From assembly GCF_014280035.1 (NCBI RefSeq), contig NZ_CP047957.1, positions 2,356,001 through 2,420,000 of the forward strand: DNA of 64,000 bases, written 5' to 3'. The translations under genes and the position numbers were made by a program. This DNA is from Synechococcus sp. A18-25c. GTDB taxonomy: Bacteria; Cyanobacteriota; Cyanobacteriia; PCC-6307; Cyanobiaceae. This document shows, piece after piece, positions 56,256 through 64,000 of this stretch; position 1 is the stretch's first letter; each line of letters starts with the position of its first letter. The notes beneath the pieces are model-generated. The model was given only the letters and a program-made list of their open reading frames with translations. It was not told the origin of the DNA and made no database searches.

Positions 56256-56999
56256 ATGGACGACTTCCGGCCCGCCGTACAGGCATCGCTTTCCGCTTTG
56301 GGTTCCGAAACCCTGGATTTGCTGCGACGCAGCGATTTGCTTCACAACCTGGTGCGTCGCCAGCTGATGGAGACAGCAACCGCCACGTTGACGCCTCCCC
56401 AGGAACTGATGCAGCAAGCCCTGACGAACCACTGTCGTCAGGAACAACTCAAGGACGAAGCTGCACTGAACAGCTGGCTAGAGGAACGCTGGCTCAGTCG
56501 TGAGGAGCTGCTCCACCAACTGAGCTTGCCTTTGAAACTCACCAAGTTCGCTCTCGATAGCTTCGGGATGCAAGCCGAAGCACGGTTCCTGCAACGCAAG
56601 GAAGCGCTCGACCAAGTGACCTACAGCCTGCTGCGGGTGAAGGATTCCGGCATGGCCCACGAGCTGTATTTGCAGCTTGAGGCGGGTGAAGCCGACTTTG
56701 AGAGCCTGGCCACTGATCACAGCGAGGGACCTGAGAAACAGAGCAGTGGCAAAGTTGGACCTGGCAGCTTGATGCGGGCTCACCCGCAGCTGCGCCAGCG
56801 CCTGCGCACGGCGACGCCAGGGCTAGTGATGGAGCCCTTGTTGATCGAGCAGTGGTGGGTGGTCACCCGCCTTGAAGAGCGCCATGAAGCCTCGTTTGAC
56901 ACGGCTATGCGTCAACGAATGGCCACAGAACTACTCCAGGACTGGTTACAGATCGAGACGAAATCCGTGATGAAATTTCTTCTAAGCGAGCAAAAATAG
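56256..56999 (+). CDS. Parvulin-type peptidylprolyl isomerase-like protein, 247 aa
   Basis: A SurA-like helical N-terminus (LEERWLSREELLHQLSLPLK) precedes a parvulin domain with ADFESLATDHSEGPEKQSSG and GPGSLMRAHPQLRQRLR. No signal peptide or membrane helix is seen, which is unusual for periplasmic SurA-type proteins. The gene is placed 55 bases before a type I secretion ABC exporter, so it may assist the cytoplasmic export substrate. The catalytic acidic/His set is only partly recognisable. Confidence 0.7.
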   Translation: MDDFRPAVQASLSALGSETLDLLRRSDLLHNLVRRQLMETATATLTPPQELMQQALTNHCRQEQLKDEAALNSWLEERWLSREELLHQLSLPLKLTKFALDSFGMQAEARFLQRKEALDQVTYSLLRVKDSGMAHELYLQLEAGEADFESLATDHSEGPEKQSSGKVGPGSLMRAHPQLRQRLRTATPGLVMEPLLIEQWWVVTRLEERHEASFDTAMRQRMATELLQDWLQIETKSVMKFLLSEQK

Positions 57000-57054
57000 G
57001 AGAACCGACGGCCGATCAATCCTGGAATCCGCAACGTCCAAAGGGCTGGAAGCC

Positions 57055-59970
57055 TTGCGCACCAGATTCCGCGAAAGTGGTGAAGCCCAGCGCTACGAAC
57101 TGGGCCAACCACTCTGCGAGAGCCGTTTCATTCCGGGGCGCATCCTGCTGATCGACAGCGGAAGCGCCCGCCTTCTCGGCGAACAGGAGGGTCGATTGAG
57201 CACCCTCATCCGGCTGGAAGCCGGCAGCTTTGTGGGTGTCGCCTCTCTACTGCGCTGCGCCCCTTGTGAAGAAGTCCGCGCGGCATCAGAACTGGTGGCC
57301 TACAGCCTCAGTGACGATCAGTTGCTGGAACTGATCAACACCGACCCGACGATCGCGGAAGCTTGTCGCAACCACCTTTGGGAGGCGGAACTGGCCGCAC
57401 TGCTGAACAGTCGGCTCGAGAGGTCCCCACAGCAATCACGGCCCCTCAGCAGCTGGCTGAGCGAAATGCTCCCGAAAGCCCAAATATTGGCGGCCTCGAA
57501 CCAAGCTGCTATTCACAACGCCCTCAACAACGGCCAACGTCTGTTCCTGGCCAGCCAACCCACGGATCCCAGCACAGGATCGCCAGGGGACGAGGTCGCG
57601 AACGCTGACGCAATCGCCGCCCTTCCTCTCGACATGCATGGGATGACGATGCGCCTGATCGCACTCCCAACAGAGGCGATCCTCGCGCTCGAACCCGGCG
57701 ATCAAGCGAAGTTGGTGGAGCCGGAGGTCATGAACTCTGGTTCCGACAGCGCCCTGACGCGCAGCGAGATCCCGCAGGCCCCACTCAGGCCGCCTGTGAG
57801 CCGCTTCAACCAGCAAGGCGAGCAGAACCGCGACTTCTTTGTTGCAGCGGAAGGAGTGCTTGAGGAAACCCTGGCCTGCTTCCAGATGCTCACCAAGCTG
57901 ATGAAGCTGCCCTTCCGGCGCGACGCGATCGAACGGGTCCTCCGTGATCAGCTCCGGCGCGGACAGACCCCGACCCTGCGTCTTTGCGGACAAATCGCAG
58001 CAGGCCTCGGCTTGCATGTGTCCGGAGCGAAAGTCGCAGCGCGAATGGGAATGCGACTGCAGACCCCCACACTGGTGCCCTGGGGGGAAGCCTTTGCCCT
58101 GGTCGTGCGCAGCGATCAACGCGGCCTGGTCCTGGCCTCCCCCAGCCAAGGGTTTGTGGAACTCGATCCCCAGCAGCTGGACACCGCTTTCCCTGAAGGC
58201 ATCGATCTGCTCTTGATGGATCGCACCAGCACCACACCGGAGCAGACCTTCGGACCGTCATGGTTCTGGCCCGCCTTAAAGCGCTACAGGGGGGTACTGA
58301 TTCAGGTGCTACTGGCCAGTTTCGTGGTGCAACTGTTCACCCTGGCCAATCCCCTGCTCATCCAGGTGATTATCGACAAGGTGATTAACCAAAGGAGCCT
58401 CGACACGCTGCAAGTGCTTGGCTTTGCCCTCGTAGCCGTCACCCTGCTGGAAGGGGTGCTGGGCAGTCTCAAGACCTACCTGTTCTCAGAGACCACCAAC
58501 CGCATCGACCAACGCCTTGGCGCCGAGGTGATCGATCACCTGTTGCGTCTGCCGCTGGGCTACTTCGACCGGCGCCCAGTGGGTGAATTGGGCTCCAGGA
58601 TCAGCGAATTGGAAAAGATCCGCAACTTCCTCACCGGTCAGGCCCTCACCACGGTTCTCGATGCGGCGTTCTCCGTCATCTACATCGTGGTGATGCTGTT
58701 CTACAGCTGGCTGCTGACCCTGATCGCCCTGGCAGTGCTGCCGATTCAGGTCGGCTTGACCCTGCTGGGTGCGCCGCTGTTCCGGCGCCAATACCGCAAG
58801 TCAGCTGAGGCCAATGCTTCCACCCAGAGTCACCTAGTGGAAGTGCTGACGGGCATTCAAACCGTGAAAAGCCAGAACGTGGAAATGATCAGCCGCTGGA
58901 CCTGGCAAGAGCGCTACGGGAAATACATCAGCCGCAGTTTCGAAAAGACCATCACCGGCACGGCACTGAGCCAGACCTCCCAGGTTCTGCAAAAGATCTC
59001 CCAGCTTCTGGTGCTCTGGGTGGGCGCATCTCTGGTGCTCTCCGGTGACCTCACCCTTGGCCAGCTGATCGCCTTCCGGATCATCTCCGGCTATGTGACA
59101 CAGCCCCTCCTGAGATTGTCATCGATCTGGCAGACAATCCAGGAGCTGCGCGTCAGTTTCGAACGTCTGGCCGATGTCATCGACACGCCCCAGGAATCGG
59201 ACGAACAAGACAAAGCCAAGGTTCCACTGCCACCGATCGAGGGAGCAGTGAGCTTCGACAATCTCACCTTTGGGTTCACTCCCGGCAGTGCACCCGTGCT
59301 GAACGATGTGTCACTGGCGGTGAAAGCCGGCACCTTCGTCGGGATCGTGGGACAGAGCGGCAGTGGCAAAAGCACCCTGATGAAGCTGCTGCCTCGTCTC
59401 TACTCACCCGGCCAAGGACGCATCCTGATCGATGGCTATGACATCGACAAGGTGGAGCTGTATTCACTGCGCCGCCAAATCGGCATCGTGCCCCAGGACC
59501 CGCTGCTCTTCTCAGGCAACGTCAACGAGAACATCGCTCTCACCCAACCGGATGCCTCTAGCGAAGAGATCGTGATGGCCGCCAAGGTGGCCTGCGCCCA
59601 CGACTTCATCATGGAACTGCCAGCGGGATACAGCACCCCAGTCGGCGAGCGGGGAACATCCCTCAGCGGTGGGCAGCGACAACGCATCGCCATTGCCCGA
59701 ACGCTGCTAGCCAACCCCAAGCTGTTGGTGATGGATGAAGCCACCAGCGCGCTCGACTACGAAACAGAACGCAGGGTCTGCGACAACCTGATCCAGGCTC
59801 TGCATGACTGCACGGTCTTCTTCATCACCCACCGACTGTCCACCGTGCGCCGAGCCGATCTGATTGTGGTAATGCATCAGGGTGCCGTGGTGGAGCAGGG
59901 CACCCACGACGAACTCATGAGCCGACGCGGCCGTTATTACGCCCTATACCGCCAGCAGGAGGCCAGCTGA
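57055..59970 (+). CDS. Type I secretion ABC transporter with cNMP-like and degenerate peptidase-like N-terminus, 971 aa
   Basis: Order: cNMP-binding-like domain (about 1-115; FIPGRILLIDSGSARLLGEQ), a linker, a C39-like domain (about 260-390) with no obvious catalytic Cys-His pair, six-helix transmembrane domain (about 410-690) and an ATPase with Walker A GQSGSGKST (about 766), LSGGQRQRIAIAR (about 870) and LLVMDEATSALD (about 891). HlyB-type exporters with a degenerate C39 domain secrete RTX and related proteins with an uncleaved signal. Start TTG at 57055 may be too late. HlyD follows after one base. Confidence 0.88.
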   Translation: MRTRFRESGEAQRYELGQPLCESRFIPGRILLIDSGSARLLGEQEGRLSTLIRLEAGSFVGVASLLRCAPCEEVRAASELVAYSLSDDQLLELINTDPTIAEACRNHLWEAELAALLNSRLERSPQQSRPLSSWLSEMLPKAQILAASNQAAIHNALNNGQRLFLASQPTDPSTGSPGDEVANADAIAALPLDMHGMTMRLIALPTEAILALEPGDQAKLVEPEVMNSGSDSALTRSEIPQAPLRPPVSRFNQQGEQNRDFFVAAEGVLEETLACFQMLTKLMKLPFRRDAIERVLRDQLRRGQTPTLRLCGQIAAGLGLHVSGAKVAARMGMRLQTPTLVPWGEAFALVVRSDQRGLVLASPSQGFVELDPQQLDTAFPEGIDLLLMDRTSTTPEQTFGPSWFWPALKRYRGVLIQVLLASFVVQLFTLANPLLIQVIIDKVINQRSLDTLQVLGFALVAVTLLEGVLGSLKTYLFSETTNRIDQRLGAEVIDHLLRLPLGYFDRRPVGELGSRISELEKIRNFLTGQALTTVLDAAFSVIYIVVMLFYSWLLTLIALAVLPIQVGLTLLGAPLFRRQYRKSAEANASTQSHLVEVLTGIQTVKSQNVEMISRWTWQERYGKYISRSFEKTITGTALSQTSQVLQKISQLLVLWVGASLVLSGDLTLGQLIAFRIISGYVTQPLLRLSSIWQTIQELRVSFERLADVIDTPQESDEQDKAKVPLPPIEGAVSFDNLTFGFTPGSAPVLNDVSLAVKAGTFVGIVGQSGSGKSTLMKLLPRLYSPGQGRILIDGYDIDKVELYSLRRQIGIVPQDPLLFSGNVNENIALTQPDASSEEIVMAAKVACAHDFIMELPAGYSTPVGERGTSLSGGQRQRIAIARTLLANPKLLVMDEATSALDYETERRVCDNLIQALHDCTVFFITHRLSTVRRADLIVVMHQGAVVEQGTHDELMSRRGRYYALYRQQEAS

Positions 59971-59971
59971 G

Positions 59972-61252
59972 ATGACCATGGATCCGAACGTGAACAAGTC
60001 CCCGCAGGGCCCAGGTGGTCAGAACGCCAACCAGGAGCAGGTCAGTGCTGCCGGCAAGCTGGTGAAGCAGGCGCGCTCCGCACTGGAGAGCCGCATCACG
60101 ACCATCTCCGACGAGGAGAATGTGCTGCAGCAGAGCCGCTTCTGGATGAAAGCGGTCACCTGGAGCCTGATCGGCACCACCTTTTTGGGCATCGGCTGGC
60201 TAGCGGTGGCGCGCACCGAAGAAGTGGTGGTCGCCACCGGCAAGCTCGAACCTGTCGGCAACGTGAAAGACGTGCGCATTCCACCCGGCGGCGTGGTGGA
60301 GGAGATCTTGGTGAAGAACGGCCAGCGGGTCTCCAAAGGCGACCCGCTGATTCGCTTGGATCAGGAAAGCACCGCTGAACAGCTCAAGTCACTCACCCAG
60401 GGGTTGCAGGAAAAGGACACGCAGATTGCACAGAAGGAACAGCAGCTGCAGCTGAAGAAGCTGGAAAGGGAGAGGACGTTGGATCTCAACCGCGAACAGG
60501 TTGCCACCACCCGCGCCAACCTCAGCCTCGAGCAGGAGATCCTCACCCGCCTCGCCAGCCTCGCTCAGGAAGGCGGCATCCAAGACATTCAATATCTTCA
60601 GCAACGCAACAGGGTGCAGGAGCTCAAGGGCGAGCTCACCAAACTGGATCTTGAAGGACGTCGTCAGATCAACCAGATCGACCAGCAGATCGAACAACTG
60701 AGCGCCGAGCTCGCCGGCTTGCGCAGCGAACGTGCGCAACTGAACGCCAACTTCACCGAAGTCAAAGTCACCAACAAGAACCAAACCCTGCGCGCGCCCG
60801 TGGATGGGATCGTGTTCGATCTGAAACTGAACAACCCCGGCTTCATCTCCCAGGCCTTGTCATCCGAAGTGGCCCTGAAGGTGGTGCCCTTCAGCACCCT
60901 GGAAGCCGATGTGGAGATCCCAAGCAACAAAATCGGTTTCGTGCGACCGGGGCAGCCGGCTGACATCAGCATCGACTCGTTCCCGGCTAGTGATTTCGGC
61001 GTTCTGGAGGGCACGGTGGCATCGGTGGGATCAGACGCGCTCCCCCCCGATCAGCAGCAGTTGCGTCAGGAATACAAATTCCCTGCCGTGATCAAGCTGA
61101 ACAGCCAGCAACTGCAACTGAGCAGTGGAACAACTCTGCCTTTGCAAGTGGGCATGTCGCTAACCGCCAACATCAAGCTGCGAAGCGTCAGTTACCTGCA
61201 ACTGCTGCTCAACACCTTCCAAAGCAAGACCGACTCCCTCAGAGAACTCTGA
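59972..61252 (+). CDS. HlyD-family membrane fusion protein, 426 aa
   Basis: One N-terminal membrane helix (AVTWSLIGTTFLGIGWLAVA), a barrel-sandwich lipoyl region (VVATGKLEPVGNVKDVRIPP), a long coiled coil (about residues 130-270; LKKLERERTLDLNREQVATT and further) and a beta-barrel end (VDGIVFDLKLNNPGF). It bridges the ABC exporter to an outer-membrane TolC-like channel, which is not in the window. Its gene follows the ABC transporter with one base between, so together they form a type I secretion system. Confidence 0.92.
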   Translation: MTMDPNVNKSPQGPGGQNANQEQVSAAGKLVKQARSALESRITTISDEENVLQQSRFWMKAVTWSLIGTTFLGIGWLAVARTEEVVVATGKLEPVGNVKDVRIPPGGVVEEILVKNGQRVSKGDPLIRLDQESTAEQLKSLTQGLQEKDTQIAQKEQQLQLKKLERERTLDLNREQVATTRANLSLEQEILTRLASLAQEGGIQDIQYLQQRNRVQELKGELTKLDLEGRRQINQIDQQIEQLSAELAGLRSERAQLNANFTEVKVTNKNQTLRAPVDGIVFDLKLNNPGFISQALSSEVALKVVPFSTLEADVEIPSNKIGFVRPGQPADISIDSFPASDFGVLEGTVASVGSDALPPDQQQLRQEYKFPAVIKLNSQQLQLSSGTTLPLQVGMSLTANIKLRSVSYLQLLLNTFQSKTDSLREL

Positions 61253-61280
61253 TCGGCATCCTTCAGCGCTTCACCCGCTC

Positions 61281-61826
61281 CTAAAGCTCAACTGCCTCCT
61301 GTTGGCGCGTCTCCGCTCTCCAAAGACGCCAGCGCAACTGAGCACCCTTGGGCAGATCCACCACGATCGGCCAGGAGGCGTTGTACGGAACCAGATAGGG
61401 CTGCTTGCCCAAGGACAGGAAGGAGCGCTTTGTGGGTTCGTCCGCCGGACAAGCCTTGCGCGTGCTGATCAGCGCCATCGGTCCCCGCACCTCAAAAAGT
61501 GCCTTGCCGGAGGCCTCTGGAAGCATGCGCATGGTCATTCCAGAGCCTGATAAGCGCTGCACGTTGCAATCCAGGTCAACCTCCTGGCCAACGATCAGCT
61601 GGATGCGCCAGTCAATCGGCCGAGCGGAAATGATCGGATCAGAACTGTTGGGCAGCAGACCCGAGGGCTGAATCACCCAACGCTGCAGACCCGGTGCGGG
61701 CGCGGGATAGCCGCTCAGATCGAGACGAGGAACCGCTGCGGCAACCGTCGGCATCATCAACAGCAGCGCCAGGCCAGATCCCACGGCGGTCATCGGCGTC
61801 AACGGAACACGCACGGACTTCGTCAT
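61281..61826 (-). CDS. Ecotin-like serine protease inhibitor with Arg at the reactive site, 181 aa
   Basis: A signal peptide (residues 1-31, ending VAAA) precedes an ecotin fold: [58 protein letters not shown]. The disulfide pair is C87-C126. The reactive loop reads STRKACP where E. coli ecotin has STMMACP, so P1-P1' is Arg-Lys instead of Met-Met, which predicts preference for trypsin-like proteases. The ATG at 61826 is preferred to 61850. Periplasmic. Convergent with hlyD and divergent from queC with only 27 bases between. Confidence 0.85.
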   Translation of the reverse strand: MTKSVRVPLTPMTAVGSGLALLLMMPTVAAAVPRLDLSGYPAPAPGLQRWVIQPSGLLPNSSDPIISARPIDWRIQLIVGQEVDLDCNVQRLSGSGMTMRMLPEASGKALFEVRGPMALISTRKACPADEPTKRSFLSLGKQPYLVPYNASWPIVVDLPKGAQLRWRLWRAETRQQEAVEL

Positions 61827-61853
61827 CCCCTTTTGGGCAACAGAATGCACAGC

Positions 61854-62534
61854 ATGACCGATTTCTCTGCGATCGCCCTGCTCTCCGGCGGGCTTGACTC
61901 CGCCACAGCAGCGGCTTTAGCGCAAGAAGCCGGAGGACGGGTGATCGGCTTGTCATTTGACTACGGCCAGCGACACCGGCGCGAATTGCAGTCGGCCGCG
62001 GCAATCGCTGAAGCCCTCAACCTGGTGGAACACCACACGGTCAGCGTCAACCTGGCCAGCTGGGGAGGGTCCTCACTCACCGACAACGCGCAAGCTTTGC
62101 CAGTTGATGGCGTGCAAGACGGGGTGATCCCCAGCACTTATGTCCCCGGGCGCAATACGGTATTCATCAGCATCGGGCTGAGCCTGGCCGAAGCCCGCGG
62201 CGCTGATCGCCTTGTGCTGGGCGTCAATGCCGTGGACTACTCCGGTTACCCCGACTGCCGACCGGACTACTTGGACGCTTTTCAGACCCTGGCGGATCTC
62301 AGCAGTAAGGTGGGCCGAGAAGGGCGTGGCCCACGGCTGTGGGCACCACTGGTAGAGTGGAGCAAGCTAAAAATCGTGGAAGAAGCACTACGCCTAGGGG
62401 TCCCGATCGAACGCACCTGGAGCTGTTACAGCGGCGGTGATGACCCCTGCGGCGTGTGTGACAGCTGCCGAATCCGCGATGCCGCGCTGCGGGAAGCCGG
62501 TCGGCCTGATCTTTGCAGCATCGCCAGGCGATGA
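61854..62534 (+). CDS. queC: 7-cyano-7-deazaguanine synthase QueC, 226 aa
   Basis: ATP-dependent conversion of 7-carboxy-7-deazaguanine to preQ0. The PP-loop SGGLDS lies at residues 11-16 ([20 protein letters not shown]), and a zinc site is formed by [15 protein letters not shown] near the end. ATG 61854 is used (earlier TTG 61833 and ATG 61845 are possible). Its stop overlaps the pabB start by 4 bases (ATGA). Works with queE at 54959. Confidence 0.94.
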   Translation: MTDFSAIALLSGGLDSATAAALAQEAGGRVIGLSFDYGQRHRRELQSAAAIAEALNLVEHHTVSVNLASWGGSSLTDNAQALPVDGVQDGVIPSTYVPGRNTVFISIGLSLAEARGADRLVLGVNAVDYSGYPDCRPDYLDAFQTLADLSSKVGREGRGPRLWAPLVEWSKLKIVEEALRLGVPIERTWSCYSGGDDPCGVCDSCRIRDAALREAGRPDLCSIARR

Positions 62535-63844
62535 GAGTGCTGCGCAGGCGATTGCCATGGCGTGAACCCGCTGAGGTCGCGGCTGTTCTGGCCCATCTGC
62601 ATGGAGAGCAGGGCCTCATCTGGCTGGACGGCGATGGCGGCGAACTGGGAGGGCGCATCACCCTGGCAGCGGATCCTTTGGAACAGCACTGCTGCCGCGG
62701 CCTACCTGGCGATCCTGATGCCACCAACCCCTTTTCCAGACTGCGGCAGCTGAGCCCAGGTCACTGGACCGGCTGGCTGAGTTACGACGCCGCGGCCTGG
62801 ACCGAACCGACGAACCCCTGGCGTGCCGATGCCATGGCCAGCCTTTGGATTGCGCGTCACGATCCAGTGCTGCGCTTTGACCTGCAGACCAAAGAACTCC
62901 ACCTGGAAGGCATCGACCCCACCCGCCATGCTGCGGTGGGGCATCAGCTGGAAACCCATCTGATTGAGGCCATCGCGCCCGAAGTCACCGCGACGCAGCG
63001 GCTCAGTTGCCAATGGCACCGCCACAGCAACCGCGACGCGTTCATGGCTGGGGTAACGCGCATCCGTGAACTGATCGCCAGCGGAGATCTCTTTCAGGCG
63101 AACCTCACCGCCTGTGCGAGCGCAACGCTTCCGCACCACACAAGCAACCTGGCGCTCTATCAACGCCTGCGCCAACGATGCCCCGCCCCCTTCAGCGGTT
63201 TGCTAGTCGGCGGCGGCACCGCCGCAGGCGAAGCCGTGCTGTCTACCTCACCGGAGCGGTTCCTTGAAGTCATGCCAGGTGGAGCCGTGCAGACCCGACC
63301 GATCAAAGGCACCCGTCCACGCCATCCCGATCCGCGCATCGACGATGACCTGGCGGCCGAACTGGTGTGCAGCGCCAAAGACCGAGCCGAGAACGTGATG
63401 ATCGTGGACCTGTTGCGCAATGACCTCGGCCGCGTTTGTGTTCCAGGCTCAGTGCAGGTGCCGGATCTGGTGCGCCTGGAAAGTTATGCACGCGTGCATC
63501 ACCTCACCTCGGTGGTTACCGGCCAGCTGAAAGCGGGCACCACCTGGGTGGATCTGCTGGAAGCGAGCTGGCCGGGCGGCTCCATCACAGGAGCCCCCAA
63601 GCTGCGGGCATGCCAACGCCTGCAGGAGCTGGAACCGCTGGGACGTGGTCCCTATTGCGGATCGATCTTGCACATCGACTGGGATGGCCGCTTCGACAGC
63701 AACATCCTGATTCGCACCCTGCTGCGCAAAGACGCTGCTCTGCGCTTGCATGCCGGCTGCGGCATTGTCGCCGACTCGGATCCCGCCGCTGAGGCCGACG
63801 AATTGGACTGGAAACTGCTGCCGCTGCTGGAGGCGCTCGCATGA
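62531..63844 (+). CDS. pabB: Aminodeoxychorismate synthase component I (PabB type), 437 aa
   Basis: A chorismate-binding TrpE/PabB-family enzyme with [61 protein letters not shown] and [20 protein letters not shown]. It aminates chorismate to 4-amino-4-deoxychorismate on the way to p-aminobenzoate and folate. The pabC-like gene overlapping its stop argues for PabB over TrpE. The start ATG at 62531 overlaps the queC stop. Confidence 0.9.
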   Translation: MRVLRRRLPWREPAEVAAVLAHLHGEQGLIWLDGDGGELGGRITLAADPLEQHCCRGLPGDPDATNPFSRLRQLSPGHWTGWLSYDAAAWTEPTNPWRADAMASLWIARHDPVLRFDLQTKELHLEGIDPTRHAAVGHQLETHLIEAIAPEVTATQRLSCQWHRHSNRDAFMAGVTRIRELIASGDLFQANLTACASATLPHHTSNLALYQRLRQRCPAPFSGLLVGGGTAAGEAVLSTSPERFLEVMPGGAVQTRPIKGTRPRHPDPRIDDDLAAELVCSAKDRAENVMIVDLLRNDLGRVCVPGSVQVPDLVRLESYARVHHLTSVVTGQLKAGTTWVDLLEASWPGGSITGAPKLRACQRLQELEPLGRGPYCGSILHIDWDGRFDSNILIRTLLRKDAALRLHAGCGIVADSDPAAEADELDWKLLPLLEALA

Positions 63845-64000
63845 CCTCGTCTGGGCTGGCGTGGCATGACGGCCAATGGGGAGACAGCCACAGCCTCCAT
63901 CTACCGCTCTCCGATCGCGGCCTGCAGCTGGCGGATGGGCTGTTCGAAACCGTGCTGATCCTCAACGGCAAAGCCCAGCTGCTCGAGGCCCACCTGCAGC
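63841..64000 (+). CDS. pabC: Aminodeoxychorismate lyase-like (class IV aminotransferase), 5' part only
   Basis: The ATG at 63841 overlaps the pabB stop. The visible 53 residues include LPLSDRGLQLADGLFETVLI, the N-terminal hallmark of fold type IV PLP enzymes (PabC, BCAT, D-amino acid aminotransferase). Coupling to pabB makes 4-amino-4-deoxychorismate lyase the likely role. The gene runs off the window, so the catalytic Lys region is not visible. Confidence 0.8.
   Translation, partial: MTSSGLAWHDGQWGDSHSLHLPLSDRGLQLADGLFETVLILNGKAQLLEAHLQ

Overview
The window looks like a chromosome segment of a marine picocyanobacterium, most likely Synechococcus (subcluster 5 type). The reasons are the very compact layout, the run of short Synechococcus/Prochlorococcus-type proteins (DUF1651, Nif11-leader peptides with a prochlorosin-like leader), a cyanobacterial DUF2227 protein, a group 2 sigma factor and a GC-rich housekeeping codon style. 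This assignment rests on recognised protein families, not on a database search.

Layout. 0-6.8 kb: tail of a chorismate lyase, a SprT-like protease operon with small proteins, ligA, a DUF389 membrane protein and a VTT/TVP38 protein. 6.9-10.7 kb: a solute-binding-like lipoprotein translationally coupled to an MscS channel, plus a second MscS. 10.8-16.1 kb: a three-gene ABC-2 transporter and valS. 16.4-18.9 kb: a second copy of the lipoprotein+MscS pair. 18.9-23.0 kb: 2OG-Fe(II) oxygenase, SDR, Fur-family regulator and several small unknown proteins. 23.48-28.2 kb: a short island bounded by an intact tRNA-Val(UAC) and a 33-bp identical copy of part of that tRNA. It carries three RiPP-type precursor genes (one prochlorosin-like, two with 7-8 residue cores), a pentapeptide-repeat protein, a DUF1651 protein, and phage relics (two family A DNA polymerase C-termini, a terminase-small-subunit-like gene and an HTH fragment). 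28.2-33.8 kb: DUF2227, mazG, arfB, speE-speB and a cNMP-domain protein. 33.8-49.4 kb: a conspicuously AT-richer tract with gcvT, two SpoIIE/RsbU-type phosphatases, a GH13+CBM20 amylase, a PfpI-like protein, an AGE-family epimerase-like protein, two STAS proteins, glgX, an RsbW-like ATPase and an OprB-type porin. 49.5-64 kb: return to GC-rich genes: aspS, sigma factor, dps, pyrG, queE, a secretion cassette (M23 peptidase, parvulin-like protein, type I ABC exporter, HlyD), ecotin, queC, pabB and the start of pabC.

The strongest candidate for an undescribed system is the AT-rich tract. Polyglucan-degrading enzymes (amylase, debranching enzyme, AGE-fold protein) are interleaved in one apparent operon with a complete set of partner-switching parts (two antagonists, one kinase) and flanked by two phosphatases with different sensor domains. 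This suggests signal-controlled glucan use. The RiPP/phage relic island at tRNA-Val and the twin lipoprotein-MscS pairs are the next most interesting. No CRISPR array, rRNA operon, integrase or transposase gene was seen.
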